This document shows positions 1 to 8,452 of a stretch of DNA of 64,000 bases, piece after piece; within the stretch, counting starts at the first letter, position 1, and every line of letters begins with the position of its first letter. The position numbers were made by a program, and so were the translations under genes. The notes under the pieces were generated by a model. It was not told the DNA's origin. It searched no databases and saw only the letters and a program-made list of their open reading frames with translations. The DNA comes from Pseudomonadota bacterium (GTDB lineage Bacteria; Pseudomonadota; Gammaproteobacteria; Steroidobacterales; GCA-2729495): NCBI GenBank assembly GCA_963204745.1, contig CAUJHF010000056.1:95349-159348 (forward strand), given 5' to 3'.

Positions 1-32
1 TCGACAGGTTCATCAGACAGGAGCCCCCAGCC

Positions 33-635
33 ATGCGCCTGCACAAATTTCTACTGTTGTTGGGTGGGCTGTGCAGCCTGGCCACGGTATCGCTTGCCGC
101 GCCGGTCAGCGAAGCAGAGCGCGTACCCATAGACCTGCGGCGCACGACCCTGATCGTGCGTGACATGGATAACTCGCTGCGCTTCTACCGCGATGCACTG
201 GGTCTGAAGGTGGCCTATGACCAGATCATCCGTACACCGCGGGACGCCGCCAGCGATGCCGATGCCGAGCGCTCCTTGCGGCTGGTGCTGTTGCAAGCCA
301 ACGACGATTTCATCGGCATGATTGGCATGATCCAGTATTTCAAGCCATCGAAGCCGGTTCCCGCCGCACCGGCGGAGCCCTTCAGCATCGGCAGCATGGT
401 TTTCGTGTTCAACGTGAAGAATGCCGCCGCCAGATTCGCCGCAGCCCGCGAGGTGCCAGGCGTCCGGGTTATCGAAGAGCCGGCACCGACCACCTATCCG
501 GGTTATGGCGGCAAGGGTGTCATCCCGGTACTGGTGAGCACGCTGACCGACCCCGACGGTTATGCGATCGAGCTGAATGAGCTGCTGGTCGGAAATCCCC
601 GGAGCGGAAGCGCCGTGGTGCCGGCAAGGAAATAG
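33..635 (+). CDS. Secreted VOC (glyoxalase/bleomycin-resistance) family protein
   Basis: The 200-residue product starts with a likely signal peptide (hydrophobic residues 5-20, cleavage probably after the SLA near residue 22), so it should act in the periplasm. It then carries one vicinal-oxygen-chelate fold: an opening IVRDMDNSLRFYRDALG block and a closing DPDGYAIELNELL block are the two ends typical of this superfamily, whose members bind a metal and act as isomerases, dioxygenases or resistance proteins. The substrate cannot be told. The ATG follows an AGGAG site. An exported VOC protein is less usual than a cytosolic one. Family assignment is firm, function is open. Confidence 0.85.
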   Translation: MRLHKFLLLLGGLCSLATVSLAAPVSEAERVPIDLRRTTLIVRDMDNSLRFYRDALGLKVAYDQIIRTPRDAASDADAERSLRLVLLQANDDFIGMIGMIQYFKPSKPVPAAPAEPFSIGSMVFVFNVKNAAARFAAAREVPGVRVIEEPAPTTYPGYGGKGVIPVLVSTLTDPDGYAIELNELLVGNPRSGSAVVPARK

Positions 636-682
636 TCCGGCAACAGTGCGGCCGGCGAAGCCCTCACCGGCAGCCGCGTCGC

Positions 683-1066
683 TCAGTGAGAGCCAGTCGT
701 ACCCGCCATGCGGTCATACTTCAGGAAGAATTCGCGTCCCAGCGCCACCAGCTGGTTCTCGCTGGGGTGATCGACGACCTGCCAGGCGGCGATGTGGTGC
801 GCCGTTTGCGGCCGGTGCTTCTTCGCGTAGTGCTCAAAGTCCGCAGCAGCGGTATGCGAACCTACCGCCAGCACTTCCGGGATCCCCTCCAGCGCATCGC
901 ACACTTCGCCGAAAAACTCGTGCTCGGTACGCACCTTGCTGCCGTGCTGCTTGGTCGGGTGGGAGTGGGCCTTGAGTTTCTTGCTGGACAGCACTTTCTC
1001 ATCATCGAAATGCAGAATCTGGGCATGCTGGTGGTCAAGCCAGACTATGGCGTGCGAGCGAATCAT
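683..1066 (-). CDS. eRF1-domain-like 'translational machinery protein'
   Basis: A 127-residue His-rich soluble protein. It opens with HAIVWLDHQHAQILHFD and has a VLAVGSHTAAADFEHYAKKH stretch, the pattern of the small bacterial proteins annotated as translational machinery protein, which resemble the third domain of release factor eRF1 (baeRF-type). That resemblance suggests ribosome-associated or stress roles, but no activity is established that I know of. The ATG at 1066 is preceded by AAGGA at a normal distance. It stands alone, convergent with the VOC gene, and has no operon partner here. Confidence 0.7.
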   Translation of the reverse strand: MIRSHAIVWLDHQHAQILHFDDEKVLSSKKLKAHSHPTKQHGSKVRTEHEFFGEVCDALEGIPEVLAVGSHTAAADFEHYAKKHRPQTAHHIAAWQVVDHPSENQLVALGREFFLKYDRMAGTTGSH

Positions 1067-1193
1067 CGGCTAAATCCTTTCCTGATGGGGAAAACATGCG
1101 GTAACGGCTGACAGTATGGAGGCCGCGAGACATCTGGTCCATCAGGCCGGAGGCGGGGATCTTTCTGACTTTGTATGGCGCCCGGCAGGCCAG

Positions 1194-1874
1194 CTAACGC
1201 ACGAGCCCATAGCACTCGCAGACCCTTGCTTCGAGACCGGCCCGGTCCAGAATCGTGATGCGGCCGCGAGTATAGTCGAGGAGCCGATCGTCCTGCAGTT
1301 TGCGGGCGGCATGCGTGACGTCTTCGCGACGCAGGCCAAGCATATTGCCGATAAATTGCTGGGTCATCTCCACTTCATTGCTCGCGACACGATCCATGCC
1401 CAGCAGCAATATCTTGCAGATTTTCTGTTCTATGGTGTGCCGACGGATACAGATCGCGGTCTGCGCAATCTGTATCATCAACAGCTGCAGGTACCCAAGC
1501 GCTGCCCGCCGAAATCCGCCCTGACCGTCGAACTCCGCCCGCAAGAGATCCAGTCGTACCCGGCAAGCCTCACCGGAAATAAGTGTGACGCATTGATAGG
1601 GGATCTCCCGCGGGCCAAGGAGCCGCACCAGCCCCACCAGACCGTCTTCGTGGATTTCCGCTATAGGCGTATAAATACCTGTCTCCGAGACACCAACCAG
1701 AGAAACGACGCTGCTAACCGGAAAATACCCATAGCGGGATCGATTGCAGGGCTCGCAAAGCACCTGCCCGGCTTGCAGTGTAACGAGCTCCAGAGCCGGC
1801 TCGAGCCGAGCATAGTCGGGCTCTGAAAGTTCGGCTAACAGGTGATTCTTGAGGGGGTTCTGCCAAATCAGCAT
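1194..1874 (-). CDS. Crp/Fnr-family transcriptional regulator
   Basis: About 226 residues when started at the ATG at 1874, which has a GGA-containing ribosome site; an in-frame ATG at 1916 would add 14 residues that look non-coding. The N-terminal half is a cyclic-nucleotide-binding-like beta barrel (roughly residues 15-130). The C-terminal part has a Crp-type winged helix with the recognition region TQQFIGNMLGLRREDVTHAA. This variant resembles the Crp/Fnr subgroup whose effector pocket lacks the cAMP contacts, and I see no four-Cys Fnr cluster motif, so its signal is unknown. Its targets cannot be inferred from the neighbours. Confidence 0.85.
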   Translation of the reverse strand: MLIWQNPLKNHLLAELSEPDYARLEPALELVTLQAGQVLCEPCNRSRYGYFPVSSVVSLVGVSETGIYTPIAEIHEDGLVGLVRLLGPREIPYQCVTLISGEACRVRLDLLRAEFDGQGGFRRAALGYLQLLMIQIAQTAICIRRHTIEQKICKILLLGMDRVASNEVEMTQQFIGNMLGLRREDVTHAARKLQDDRLLDYTRGRITILDRAGLEARVCECYGLVR

Positions 1875-2074
1875 CGACACGATTCCAGTCGGGTAACAAC
1901 ACCCCACGCACCCCACATGCCAAGGAATTAATCACCACGGCTGGAAATAGCAACAGTGGTAACCAGAATTCTATTAGTCAACGTCTACCCATGTATGTGC
2001 AGATTCGCACACAGCTGCCGGCACCGGGCTCCGGCCCCGTCTCCCGACATGCCCTCCGACACCGCTAACCCGGA

Positions 2075-2105
2075 TTGCCAGTCAACCGAACCCAGCGTTT
2101 AGAAT
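2075..2105 (+). promoter_or_regulatory. Candidate sigma70 promoter of gpmA
   Basis: TTGCCA at 2075-2080 and TAGAAT at 2100-2105, separated by 19 bases (slightly long), 34 bases before the gpmA ATG. A GGAG ribosome site lies 7 bases before the start codon. The rest of the 1875-2138 gap shows nothing else I can support. Confidence 0.4.
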
Positions 2106-2138
2106 CATCGCCTGTACAGCACTTACCGGAGCATCTGA

Positions 2139-2882
2139 ATGACAGGCAAGCTGGTCCTCTGCCGACACGGACAGAGTACATGGAATCTCGAAAACCGCTT
2201 TACCGGCTGGACCGACGTAGACCTCACCGACCAGGGCTGCACTGAGGCAAAAAACGCCGGCAAGGAGCTGGCGCGGCTCGGTTTCCGCTTCGATATCGCC
2301 TACACCTCGGTGCTCAAGCGGGCGATCCGTACGCTCTGGCTGATGCTCGACGAAATGGACCTGATGTGGATACCCGTCGACCGGACCTGGCGGCTCAACG
2401 AACGGCACTACGGCGCGTTGCAGGGCCTCAACAAGGCTGAGACCGCCGCCAAACATGGCGAGGACCAGGTGAAGATCTGGCGCCGCAGCTATGACACGCC
2501 GCCGCCGCCGCTGGAGACAACCGACGAGCGCCATCCGGCCCATGATCCCCGCTACCACGCGATCACCGGGCTGCCGGGAACGGAGTCCCTGAAAGACACG
2601 CTGGCGCGCGTCCTGCCCTTCTGGCAGGACAGCGTGGCGCCACGTCTCCTGCGTGGCGAGAACGTACTGGTAACAGCACATGGCAACAGCCTGCGCGCCA
2701 TGGTGAAGATGCTCGATAACATGTCCGAGCGGGACATCCTGGAGTTCAACATCCCCACCGGCATTCCGATGCTCTATACGCTTGATGCGCAGCTCCGGCC
2801 ACTGAAGCGCGAGTATCTCGGCGATCAGGCGGCTATCCGCAAGGCTGCCGAAGCGGTTGCCCGGCAGGGCAAGGCAAAGTGA
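2139..2882 (+). CDS. gpmA: 2,3-bisphosphoglycerate-dependent phosphoglycerate mutase
   Basis: Interconverts 3- and 2-phosphoglycerate in glycolysis/gluconeogenesis in the cytosol. The 247-residue length is normal for the cofactor-dependent enzyme. The phosphohistidine motif [10 protein letters not shown] sits at residues 6-15, followed by [10 protein letters not shown], and the second catalytic histidine lies in [13 protein letters not shown] near residue 180. The stop codon overlaps the GTG start of the next gene (GTGA), so the two are probably translationally coupled. No oddities. Confidence 0.97.
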   Translation: MTGKLVLCRHGQSTWNLENRFTGWTDVDLTDQGCTEAKNAGKELARLGFRFDIAYTSVLKRAIRTLWLMLDEMDLMWIPVDRTWRLNERHYGALQGLNKAETAAKHGEDQVKIWRRSYDTPPPPLETTDERHPAHDPRYHAITGLPGTESLKDTLARVLPFWQDSVAPRLLRGENVLVTAHGNSLRAMVKMLDNMSERDILEFNIPTGIPMLYTLDAQLRPLKREYLGDQAAIRKAAEAVARQGKAK

Positions 2883-3400
2883 TCTACGCACTCGACGAGC
2901 TGATGCCGCAGCTCGCTGACGACGTCTACATCGCACCGAATGCCAGCGTGATCGGCGACGTGGTCCTGGCCGCACAGGTCAGCGTCTGGTTTGGTGCCGT
3001 GCTGCGTGGCGATGTCGAGCAGATCGTCGTCGGCCGCGGCAGCAACATCCAGGACAATTCGGTACTGCATTCCGACCCCGGTGCGCCGCTCACCCTGGGC
3101 GAGTTCGTGACTGTCGGACACATGGTGACCCTGCACGGATGCACAATCGGCGACGGCACGCTGATCGGCATGGGCGCAAGCGTGCTGAATCACGCCCGGA
3201 TTGGCCGCAATTGCCTGATCGGCGCGCATGCACTGGTTACCGAAGGCAAGGAGTTCCCGGACGGCATGCTGATCGTGGGCTCGCCGGCCCGCGCGATCCG
3301 GCCGCTGACGGCACAGGAACTTGAAGGGATCACCGGCAACCGGCAGCGCTATATGGAACGGGCCAAACGCTATCGGACCGGCCTGCGGTCCCTGCCCTGA
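2879..3400 (+). CDS. Gamma carbonic anhydrase family protein
   Basis: A 173-residue left-handed beta-helix protein with hexapeptide repeats through most of its length. It begins with GTG in a 4-base overlap with gpmA. Signature pieces are [27 protein letters not shown] and [16 protein letters not shown]; the histidines in these last two blocks match the zinc ligands of gamma carbonic anhydrases (YrdA/CaiE type). Many members have no proven anhydrase activity, so the reaction is an inference. It converges with tesB, with only 15 bases between the two stop codons. Confidence 0.9.
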   Translation: MIYALDELMPQLADDVYIAPNASVIGDVVLAAQVSVWFGAVLRGDVEQIVVGRGSNIQDNSVLHSDPGAPLTLGEFVTVGHMVTLHGCTIGDGTLIGMGASVLNHARIGRNCLIGAHALVTEGKEFPDGMLIVGSPARAIRPLTAQELEGITGNRQRYMERAKRYRTGLRSLP

Positions 3401-3415
3401 GTGGGTCGGCTGCGA

Positions 3416-4291
3416 CTAGTCAGCCCGATCCGGGCGCACCCGGATCAGCCCCTCCTGCGCCAGGGTCGCCACCAGCTGACCGTCCGCAGAAAACACGTGA
3501 CCACGCGCCAGTCCGCGTCCGCCGCTGGCGGCCGGACTGTCCAGCGCAAACAGCAACCACTCATCCACGCGGCAGGCGCGATGAAACCACATCGCGTGAT
3601 CGAGACTCGCCATCTGCAGACCGGCGCGGCTCACATGCAGGCCATGCGGCAAAGTCACCGTACCGATCAGCTCGTAGTCGGAGACATAGGCGAGCAGCAC
3701 CTGATGCAGGAAGTGGTCAGGCGGCAGCTGGTCGATGGCGCGCATCCACACCTGCTTGACCGGCGCACGGTTCTGGATGCCGGTCGACAGAAACTGTCCC
3801 GGATCCACAGGACGCACACTGAATGGGCGCCGGTAGGAAAGGAAGCGCTGCATGCGCGGCGGAATTTCAGCGCTGTACTCGCGCACCAGCGTCTCGATGT
3901 CCTTGAGGCCATCCGGCGGCGGTACCTCCGGCATGGTCACCTGATGTTCCAGCCCCGTTTCGGCAGTCTGGAACGACGCTGTCATGTTGAAGATCTGCTC
4001 ACCGTGCTGGATGGCAATGACCCGACGGTTGGAAAAGCTGCCACCGTCCCGGGCCCGGTCTACCTCGTAGATGATCGGTGCGTTGACGTCGCCCCGCTTG
4101 AGAAAATAGGCATGCAGCGAATGTGCGGCGCGACCCTGCACCGTGCGACTGGCGGCTGCCAGCGCCTGGCCGAGCACCTGCCCGCCAAAGACCTGTGGTG
4201 TGCCGATATCGCGACTCTGGCCGCGAAAAATGTTCTCCTCGATGGGCTCGAGCTCTAGCAATGCAATCAGATCGGCAAAACCTGCGTCCAT
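3416..4291 (-). CDS. tesB: Acyl-CoA thioesterase II
   Basis: A double hot-dog thioesterase of 291 residues that hydrolyses medium- and long-chain acyl-CoA. Start placed at ATG 4291 (MDAGFADLIALLELE), the usual TesB N-terminus; a longer in-frame start at 4366 adds 25 Arg-rich residues unlike the family. Family blocks seen are IFRGQSRDIGTPQVFGGQVLGQ in the first half (two overlapping segments), SLHAYFLKRGD, and LASLDHAMWFHR-like sequence (MASLDHAMWFHR) near residue 220. It is transcribed alone, and its 3' end contains a GATC-CGGG palindrome. Confidence 0.93.
   Translation of the reverse strand: MDAGFADLIALLELEPIEENIFRGQSRDIGTPQVFGGQVLGQALAAASRTVQGRAAHSLHAYFLKRGDVNAPIIYEVDRARDGGSFSNRRVIAIQHGEQIFNMTASFQTAETGLEHQVTMPEVPPPDGLKDIETLVREYSAEIPPRMQRFLSYRRPFSVRPVDPGQFLSTGIQNRAPVKQVWMRAIDQLPPDHFLHQVLLAYVSDYELIGTVTLPHGLHVSRAGLQMASLDHAMWFHRACRVDEWLLFALDSPAASGGRGLARGHVFSADGQLVATLAQEGLIRVRPDRAD
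3427..3446. terminator. Hairpin between convergent genes (no T-tract)
   Basis: Perfect 8-base stem GATCCGGG (3427-3434) and CCCGGATC (3439-3446) around a CGCA loop. It lies inside the last codons of tesB and 27 bases beyond the stop of the carbonic anhydrase gene. It could stop transcripts from both sides, but it has no U-run, so intrinsic termination is not assured. Confidence 0.35.
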
Positions 4292-4419
4292 TGAAAACCT
4301 GAACCGGAAACGGGACGGGAATTGTAACCGCGCACACTGCCGGCTGCCCGGCTGCCTGGCCGGCATGGGCAGCCCCGTGGGCCTGTGTTAAGGTCAGCGT
4401 CACGCAAGGGGGGAAGCGC

Positions 4420-5187
4420 ATGAAAGACGCTCTGCAACTCACGCCGCGCAAAGGCTCCCGCCTGTCCGCGATTGGCATCTGGACCGCTGCCATCGGCATC
4501 GTTTTTGCCATTGCCTCGGGCTTTGGTGCACGCGCCGGATTTCTCTCACCGTTTGCCAGCATGGGCGCCTATGCACTCGGCAGCCTGCTCCTGCTGATCG
4601 CCGCGATTACGGCCGGACTCGGCCTGATCCGCAGCGGTGGGTTGCGCGGTGCCACATCCCGGCCGATCGCCTGGTTGGCCCTGCTGGCCGGACTTGCTGT
4701 TACGGCAAACAACGGCTTCGTGATCAGTCAGGCGCGTGGCGCACCGGCGATTCACGACATCAGCACGGATACGGTTAGCCCGCCGGCCTTCGTCAGGATC
4801 ACCGCGCTCCGACAGGCGGATGCCGCGAATCCCAGCGAGTATGACGGTGCAGAAACCGCAGCGGAACAGCACCGTGCATTCCCCGATATCCAGCCGCTGG
4901 TGGTCGATCAACCTGCCGACGTGGTCTTTGCCGGCGCAAAGGAGATCGTCGCCGACAAGGGCTGGACACTGGTGGATGCCAGCGAGGCGGAAGGCCGCAT
5001 CGAAGCGACCGCAGAAACCGGCTGGGTGCGTTTCAAGGACGATGTCGTGATCCGCATTCAGCCCACAGCATCCGGCGTCCGGGTCGATGTGCGCTCCAAG
5101 TCGCGGGTCGGGCGCGGCGATATGGGCGTCAACGCCCGTCGTATCCGCAACTATCTTGACTCCCTGCAGGCCCGTCTCGCCGGCTGA
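4420..5187 (+). CDS. DUF1499 domain membrane protein
   Basis: A 255-residue protein with three predicted membrane helices in its first 110 residues (about 17-37, 48-70 and 84-104) and a C-terminal DUF1499 domain (about 125-250) with the pattern FPDIQPLV...AKEIVADKGWTLVDA...WVRFKDDVVIRI...RSKSRVGRGDMGVNA. DUF1499 proteins have no established function. A strong AAGGGGGGAAG ribosome site precedes the ATG. It is followed after 6 bases by an inositol-monophosphatase gene and is probably cotranscribed with it. Confidence 0.85.
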   Translation: MKDALQLTPRKGSRLSAIGIWTAAIGIVFAIASGFGARAGFLSPFASMGAYALGSLLLLIAAITAGLGLIRSGGLRGATSRPIAWLALLAGLAVTANNGFVISQARGAPAIHDISTDTVSPPAFVRITALRQADAANPSEYDGAETAAEQHRAFPDIQPLVVDQPADVVFAGAKEIVADKGWTLVDASEAEGRIEATAETGWVRFKDDVVIRIQPTASGVRVDVRSKSRVGRGDMGVNARRIRNYLDSLQARLAG

Positions 5188-5193
5188 GCACAC

Positions 5194-6027
5194 ATGCCTG
5201 CCATCACGGAAATGGTGGAAACCTATCTCCCGGTCCTGGTCACCGCCGGTGATTACGCCCGACGCATACAGCCGCGCATCGCTGGCCCCTCGAAAAAGGC
5301 CGGCAAGAATCCCTGGGTACAGGCCATCACGGACGCCGACCAGTCGGTGCAGACTTTCCTTGAAATAACCACCCTCGCCCGCTTCCCCGATGCCGGTTTT
5401 TTCGGCGAGGAACAGGACCTCTCGCGCAACGCCGGCTATTTCCCGTCCGCTGCCGCAACGATGGTCTGGCTGGATCCGATCGACGGCACATACCTTTATC
5501 AGAACCAGCGCAGCGGCTGGCAGATTATCCTGTCGATCACGCGCGACGCACGGCTGATGGCTGTCATCTGCTACTTGCCCGTGAGCGGGCGTTTCAATCT
5601 CGCCATTCGCGGCTGCGGCGCATTTACCGGGGGGCGCGATTGCCGGACACTGAACGACATGCAGCCGCTGGCCACCCGTTCCGGCAGCGGCGTCTGCGTT
5701 GGCTACCAGGCGCCGGCAGAACTGGAAAAACTGCGCCACAACTGGAACGCATTCGACATCGTGGCTGACGATGACCCGCAGCGCGACTTCGAAAACCTCA
5801 ACGACCTCTTCACGGGCCGTCTGGATGGTTTCGTATCGCAGTCCTGCGACCTGCTTGACTGGGGCGCGCTCGGCTACATCGTTGCCAACGCCGGCGGCAT
5901 GGTATCCGGACTGGACGGGAAGCCGCTGGATATATTCGAGCATTTCAGCGCACGCAGCAGCCCGATACTGGTGAGTTCATCACCATCGGTACACGAACGC
6001 CTGCTGGCAACACTCCGCGAACCGTAG
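5194..6027 (+). CDS. Inositol monophosphatase family protein
   Basis: A 277-residue Mg-dependent sugar/nucleotide phosphatase of the IMPase/CysQ superfamily. Metal-binding motifs are visible: GFFGEEQDL near residue 70, VWLDPIDGTYLYQ near 92, and a late LLDWGALGYIVANAGG (about 225-240), equivalent to the WDxxAG block. Substrate (inositol phosphate, fructose-1,6-bisphosphate or PAP) cannot be told. The last codon CCG and stop TAG are formed by the first bases of a REP-like element, so the natural 3' end may have been altered by that insertion. Confidence 0.88.
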   Translation: MPAITEMVETYLPVLVTAGDYARRIQPRIAGPSKKAGKNPWVQAITDADQSVQTFLEITTLARFPDAGFFGEEQDLSRNAGYFPSAAATMVWLDPIDGTYLYQNQRSGWQIILSITRDARLMAVICYLPVSGRFNLAIRGCGAFTGGRDCRTLNDMQPLATRSGSGVCVGYQAPAELEKLRHNWNAFDIVADDDPQRDFENLNDLFTGRLDGFVSQSCDLLDWGALGYIVANAGGMVSGLDGKPLDIFEHFSARSSPILVSSSPSVHERLLATLREP

Positions 6028-6109
6028 GAGCGGCTTCAGCCGCGATTCTTTAGCCGTCAATCGCGCCTGAAGGCGCTCCTACGGGGATCGCGGCTGAAGC
6101 CGCTCCTAC
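6024..6109. repeat. Cluster of three REP-like palindromes
   Basis: Three copies of a roughly 23-base element: 6024-6047 in the plus sense (stem GCGGCT-TC-AGCCGC), 6060-6082 reversed (stem GCGCCT-TC-AGGCGC), and 6087-6109 reversed (GCGGCT type). They fill the whole gap between the convergent IMPase and MaoC genes and supply the TAG stop codon of both. Such palindromes can act as transcript-end stabilisers or bidirectional terminators. No REP transposase is in the window. Confidence 0.85.
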
Positions 6110-6573
6110 TCGTCGAAGAAGTACAGCACCAGCACTTCGGCAGTACAGGCAGGCTTCGTCTCGCCCTCGATCTCGATGGTGTTTTCAAGAATGACCTGCA
6201 GTCCGCCGGCACGCTGGCGCGCGGACTTGAGAGCGGTACGCATGCGGACACGTTTTCCGGCCGGCACCATGTTCCGGAAGCGCACTTCATTGACACCATA
6301 ATTAATGACGCGCTTGACCCCTTCAAACACCACGATGCTGTCCAGCAACCGGGGCATCAGCGATAGCAGCAGATAACCGTGTGCGATTGTCGTGCCGATG
6401 GGGAATTCCCGCTTCGCGCGCTCGACATCCACATGGATCCACTGGTGATCGTCGGTCGCATCTGCAAACCGGTTGATGCGGTCCTGATCGACGGTGATCC
6501 AGTCTGAAACGCCGACCTCACGGCCCTCAAAGGCCTTGACGTCCGCTGCGCTCCCAATGACAACCCGGCTCAT
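6106..6573 (-). CDS. MaoC family dehydratase
   Basis: A 155-residue single hot-dog protein similar to (R)-specific enoyl-CoA hydratases. The catalytic segment reads RFADATDDHQWIHVDVERA (about residues 35-53), with the Asp and His of the hydratase motif, and IGTTIAHGYLLLSLMP follows as in the family. It probably hydrates enoyl-CoA in lipid or polyhydroxyalkanoate metabolism; the substrate is unknown. The ATG at 6573 begins MSRVVIGSAAD. The TAG stop is provided by the end of a REP-like element, with the last codon GAG ending on the element's first G. Confidence 0.88.
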   Translation of the reverse strand: MSRVVIGSAADVKAFEGREVGVSDWITVDQDRINRFADATDDHQWIHVDVERAKREFPIGTTIAHGYLLLSLMPRLLDSIVVFEGVKRVINYGVNEVRFRNMVPAGKRVRMRTALKSARQRAGGLQVILENTIEIEGETKPACTAEVLVLYFFDE

Positions 6574-6636
6574 GTCACCTGCTCACCGCTCGTGGCCAAA
6601 AACTGACTGACAGCCTGCATGATCAGGACTGCCGAC

Positions 6637-7245
6637 TCAACGCTCACGACGCGCGATAGCACCGAAGAATTCTGCACGGATACGATCGTCATCCCTGAAT
6701 GCGCCCAGCATTTCGCTGGTCGTCATCCGCACGTTCTCCCGGTGTACACCCCGCGTGGTCATGCAATGATGCTGCGCCTCCACGATCACAGCAACTCCGC
6801 GCGGCTCGAGCACCTGCTGAAAGCAGCGGGCAATATCGGCAGTGAGCTTTTCCTGCACGATCATGCGCCGGGTAAATGCCTCCACTACCCGCACCAGCTT
6901 GCTGATACCGGCCAGCCGCCGGTCCGGCAGATAGGCCACATGTGCGCGACCAATCACCGGCGCCACATGGTGTTCACAGTGGGATTCAAAATCGATATGC
7001 GTGAGGGCAACGATGCGGTCGTAGTGCTCGACCTGGTGAAAAGAGGTACCAAGCAGCGCATAGGGGTCGACCTTGTAGCCGGCAAACCAGTCTTCGTAGG
7101 CGCCGAGAAAACGCGCCGGCGTCTTCTGCAGGCCGCGGCGGGCCGGATCCTCACCGACCCAGGCGAGCAAAGTACGCACCGCGGCCTCCGCATCCTCGCG
7201 GCTCGGCTTAAGTGTCGTCGGGTTCTTCTTGCGGCTGGTGGCCAT
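6637..7245 (-). CDS. folE: GTP cyclohydrolase I
   Basis: Converts GTP to 7,8-dihydroneopterin triphosphate, the first step of folate and pteridine synthesis. About 202 residues from the ATG at 7245, chosen because GAGAG lies just before it; an ATG at 7269 is less well placed. Zinc-site motifs ESHCEHHVAPVIGRAHVAYLP (in two pieces) and EAQHHCMTTRGV are intact, as is KLVRVVEAFTRR. The start lies 38 bases inside the 3' end of mobA, upstream on the same strand, implying coupled translation of a pterin and a molybdopterin gene. Confidence 0.96.
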   Translation of the reverse strand: MATSRKKNPTTLKPSREDAEAAVRTLLAWVGEDPARRGLQKTPARFLGAYEDWFAGYKVDPYALLGTSFHQVEHYDRIVALTHIDFESHCEHHVAPVIGRAHVAYLPDRRLAGISKLVRVVEAFTRRMIVQEKLTADIARCFQQVLEPRGVAVIVEAQHHCMTTRGVHRENVRMTTSEMLGAFRDDDRIRAEFFGAIARRER

Positions 7246-7846
7246 GTCTCTCTTTCCGATATCGATCAAGTTCAGCTGGCGTATTCAGGTTGAGCAGCGC
7301 GACAGGCCGCGGTGCATCCAGCAACAGGGTGTCACTTTCCGCCAGCACCGCACGCGGGCTGACCGGATGCCCGGTGGCGGCAACGAGGCTGACGAGGCGC
7401 GCCAGCGTAGCGGGTTCCCAGATCGCGCACAACGGCTCAGGCAGACCGGTCACGGGACTGCGCCAGCTCGTTGCGGCGCGCGCCGGGTCACGTGCGGCGA
7501 CCAACGCCTCAATGACCCGCCGGTCGAGACCAGGCATGTCACAGGCGAGCACCAGCCAGGCTGCAGCCGGATCCTCCAGATGCGCGGCGCGCAGGCCATT
7601 GACCGGACCGAGGCCGGTGCCCGAATCCGGCAGCAGCGGGAATTGCCTCCGCAGCTGGTCATCAACCTGATCAGCCCGCACCGACACGCTCACGCTGGTC
7701 ATGCAACCAGCGAGCAACGCAACGGTCCGCTCCAGCAGTGTGGTGCCATCAATGAGGATCCCCGCCTTGTCACGGCCCATGCGCACACTGCGCCCGCCTG
7801 CCAGCACCAACCCGCGCAAGAGTGGCGGGCTGCCGCCGGGCTGCAT
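7208..7846 (-). CDS. mobA: Molybdenum cofactor guanylyltransferase
   Basis: Transfers GMP from GTP to Mo-molybdopterin, forming the guanine dinucleotide cofactor. The 212-residue protein has the nucleotide-binding signature LVLAGGRSVRMGRDKAGI at about residues 13-30 and the metal-binding ACDMPGLDRRVIEAL near residue 105. It lies 5 bases after moaC and overlaps folE by 38 bases, so moaC-mobA-folE form one operon on the minus strand. MGD is the cofactor of DMSO-reductase-type enzymes, none of which is encoded in this window. Confidence 0.94.
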   Translation of the reverse strand: MQPGGSPPLLRGLVLAGGRSVRMGRDKAGILIDGTTLLERTVALLAGCMTSVSVSVRADQVDDQLRRQFPLLPDSGTGLGPVNGLRAAHLEDPAAAWLVLACDMPGLDRRVIEALVAARDPARAATSWRSPVTGLPEPLCAIWEPATLARLVSLVAATGHPVSPRAVLAESDTLLLDAPRPVALLNLNTPAELDRYRKERHGHQPQEEPDDT

Positions 7847-7851
7847 GCGGT

Positions 7852-8331
7852 TCAGGAAGCTCCGGCGGCGCTGAAGTCGCTCTTGCCGCCGGTCTTGGTG
7901 ATGAGCCTGATCTCGGCGATCACGATCTCATGCGACAACGCCTTGCACATGTCGTAGACGGTGAGCGCAGCGATGCTGGCGCCGGCAAGCGCTTCCATCT
8001 CGACACCGGTCCGGTGCTCAACGCGTGTCGTGCAATCGATGATGACGTCGCCATCCTGGTCCAGGGCGATCCCGATACGGCAGGAATCGAGGCCGATCGG
8101 ATGACAGAAGGGAATCAGCTCACTGGTCCGTTTGGCGCCCATCGTGCCGGCGATGATCGCGGTCTGGAATACCGGCCCCTTGGGCGTCTGGATATCGCCG
8201 CCCGCAAAAGCTGCCCGGACGACCGGCGGCAGAAGCACCCGGGCCCGCGCATGTGCAGTGCGGCGTGTCACGGCCTTGCCGCTCACGTCCACCATGGTGG
8301 GCTGATTCCTGTCATCCACATGGGACAGCAT
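7852..8331 (-). CDS. moaC: Cyclic pyranopterin monophosphate synthase
   Basis: Acts with MoaA to make cyclic pyranopterin monophosphate, the first molybdopterin intermediate. Start placed at ATG 8331 (MLSHVDDRNQPTMVDVSGK), giving 159 residues, the normal size; the frame is open further upstream but encodes Arg-rich non-family sequence. Family motifs seen: VDVSGKAVTRRTA, TSELIPFCHPIGLDSCRI and GVEMEALAGASIAALTVYDM. First gene of moaC-mobA-folE; its partner moaA is 43 kb away in the window. Confidence 0.95.
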   Translation of the reverse strand: MLSHVDDRNQPTMVDVSGKAVTRRTAHARARVLLPPVVRAAFAGGDIQTPKGPVFQTAIIAGTMGAKRTSELIPFCHPIGLDSCRIGIALDQDGDVIIDCTTRVEHRTGVEMEALAGASIAALTVYDMCKALSHEIVIAEIRLITKTGGKSDFSAAGAS

Positions 8332-8452
8332 GTCGGTACTCGCCTGGATATGGAGGTGAGGATTATAGCTCGCCCGTCCCGTGCGCCCGCGCCGGAACCG
8401 AGCTGCTATCATCGCGCCCGGTTTCGGGTAGCGCCGACAAGGTGCGGGAAGC

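Noticed and set aside
4546..5943. Open 465-codon frame on the minus strand
   Set aside because: Antisense to the DUF1499 and IMPase genes, which have clear family motifs; the opposite frame is His/Cys/Arg-rich with no recognisable domain, as expected from GC-rich codon bias.
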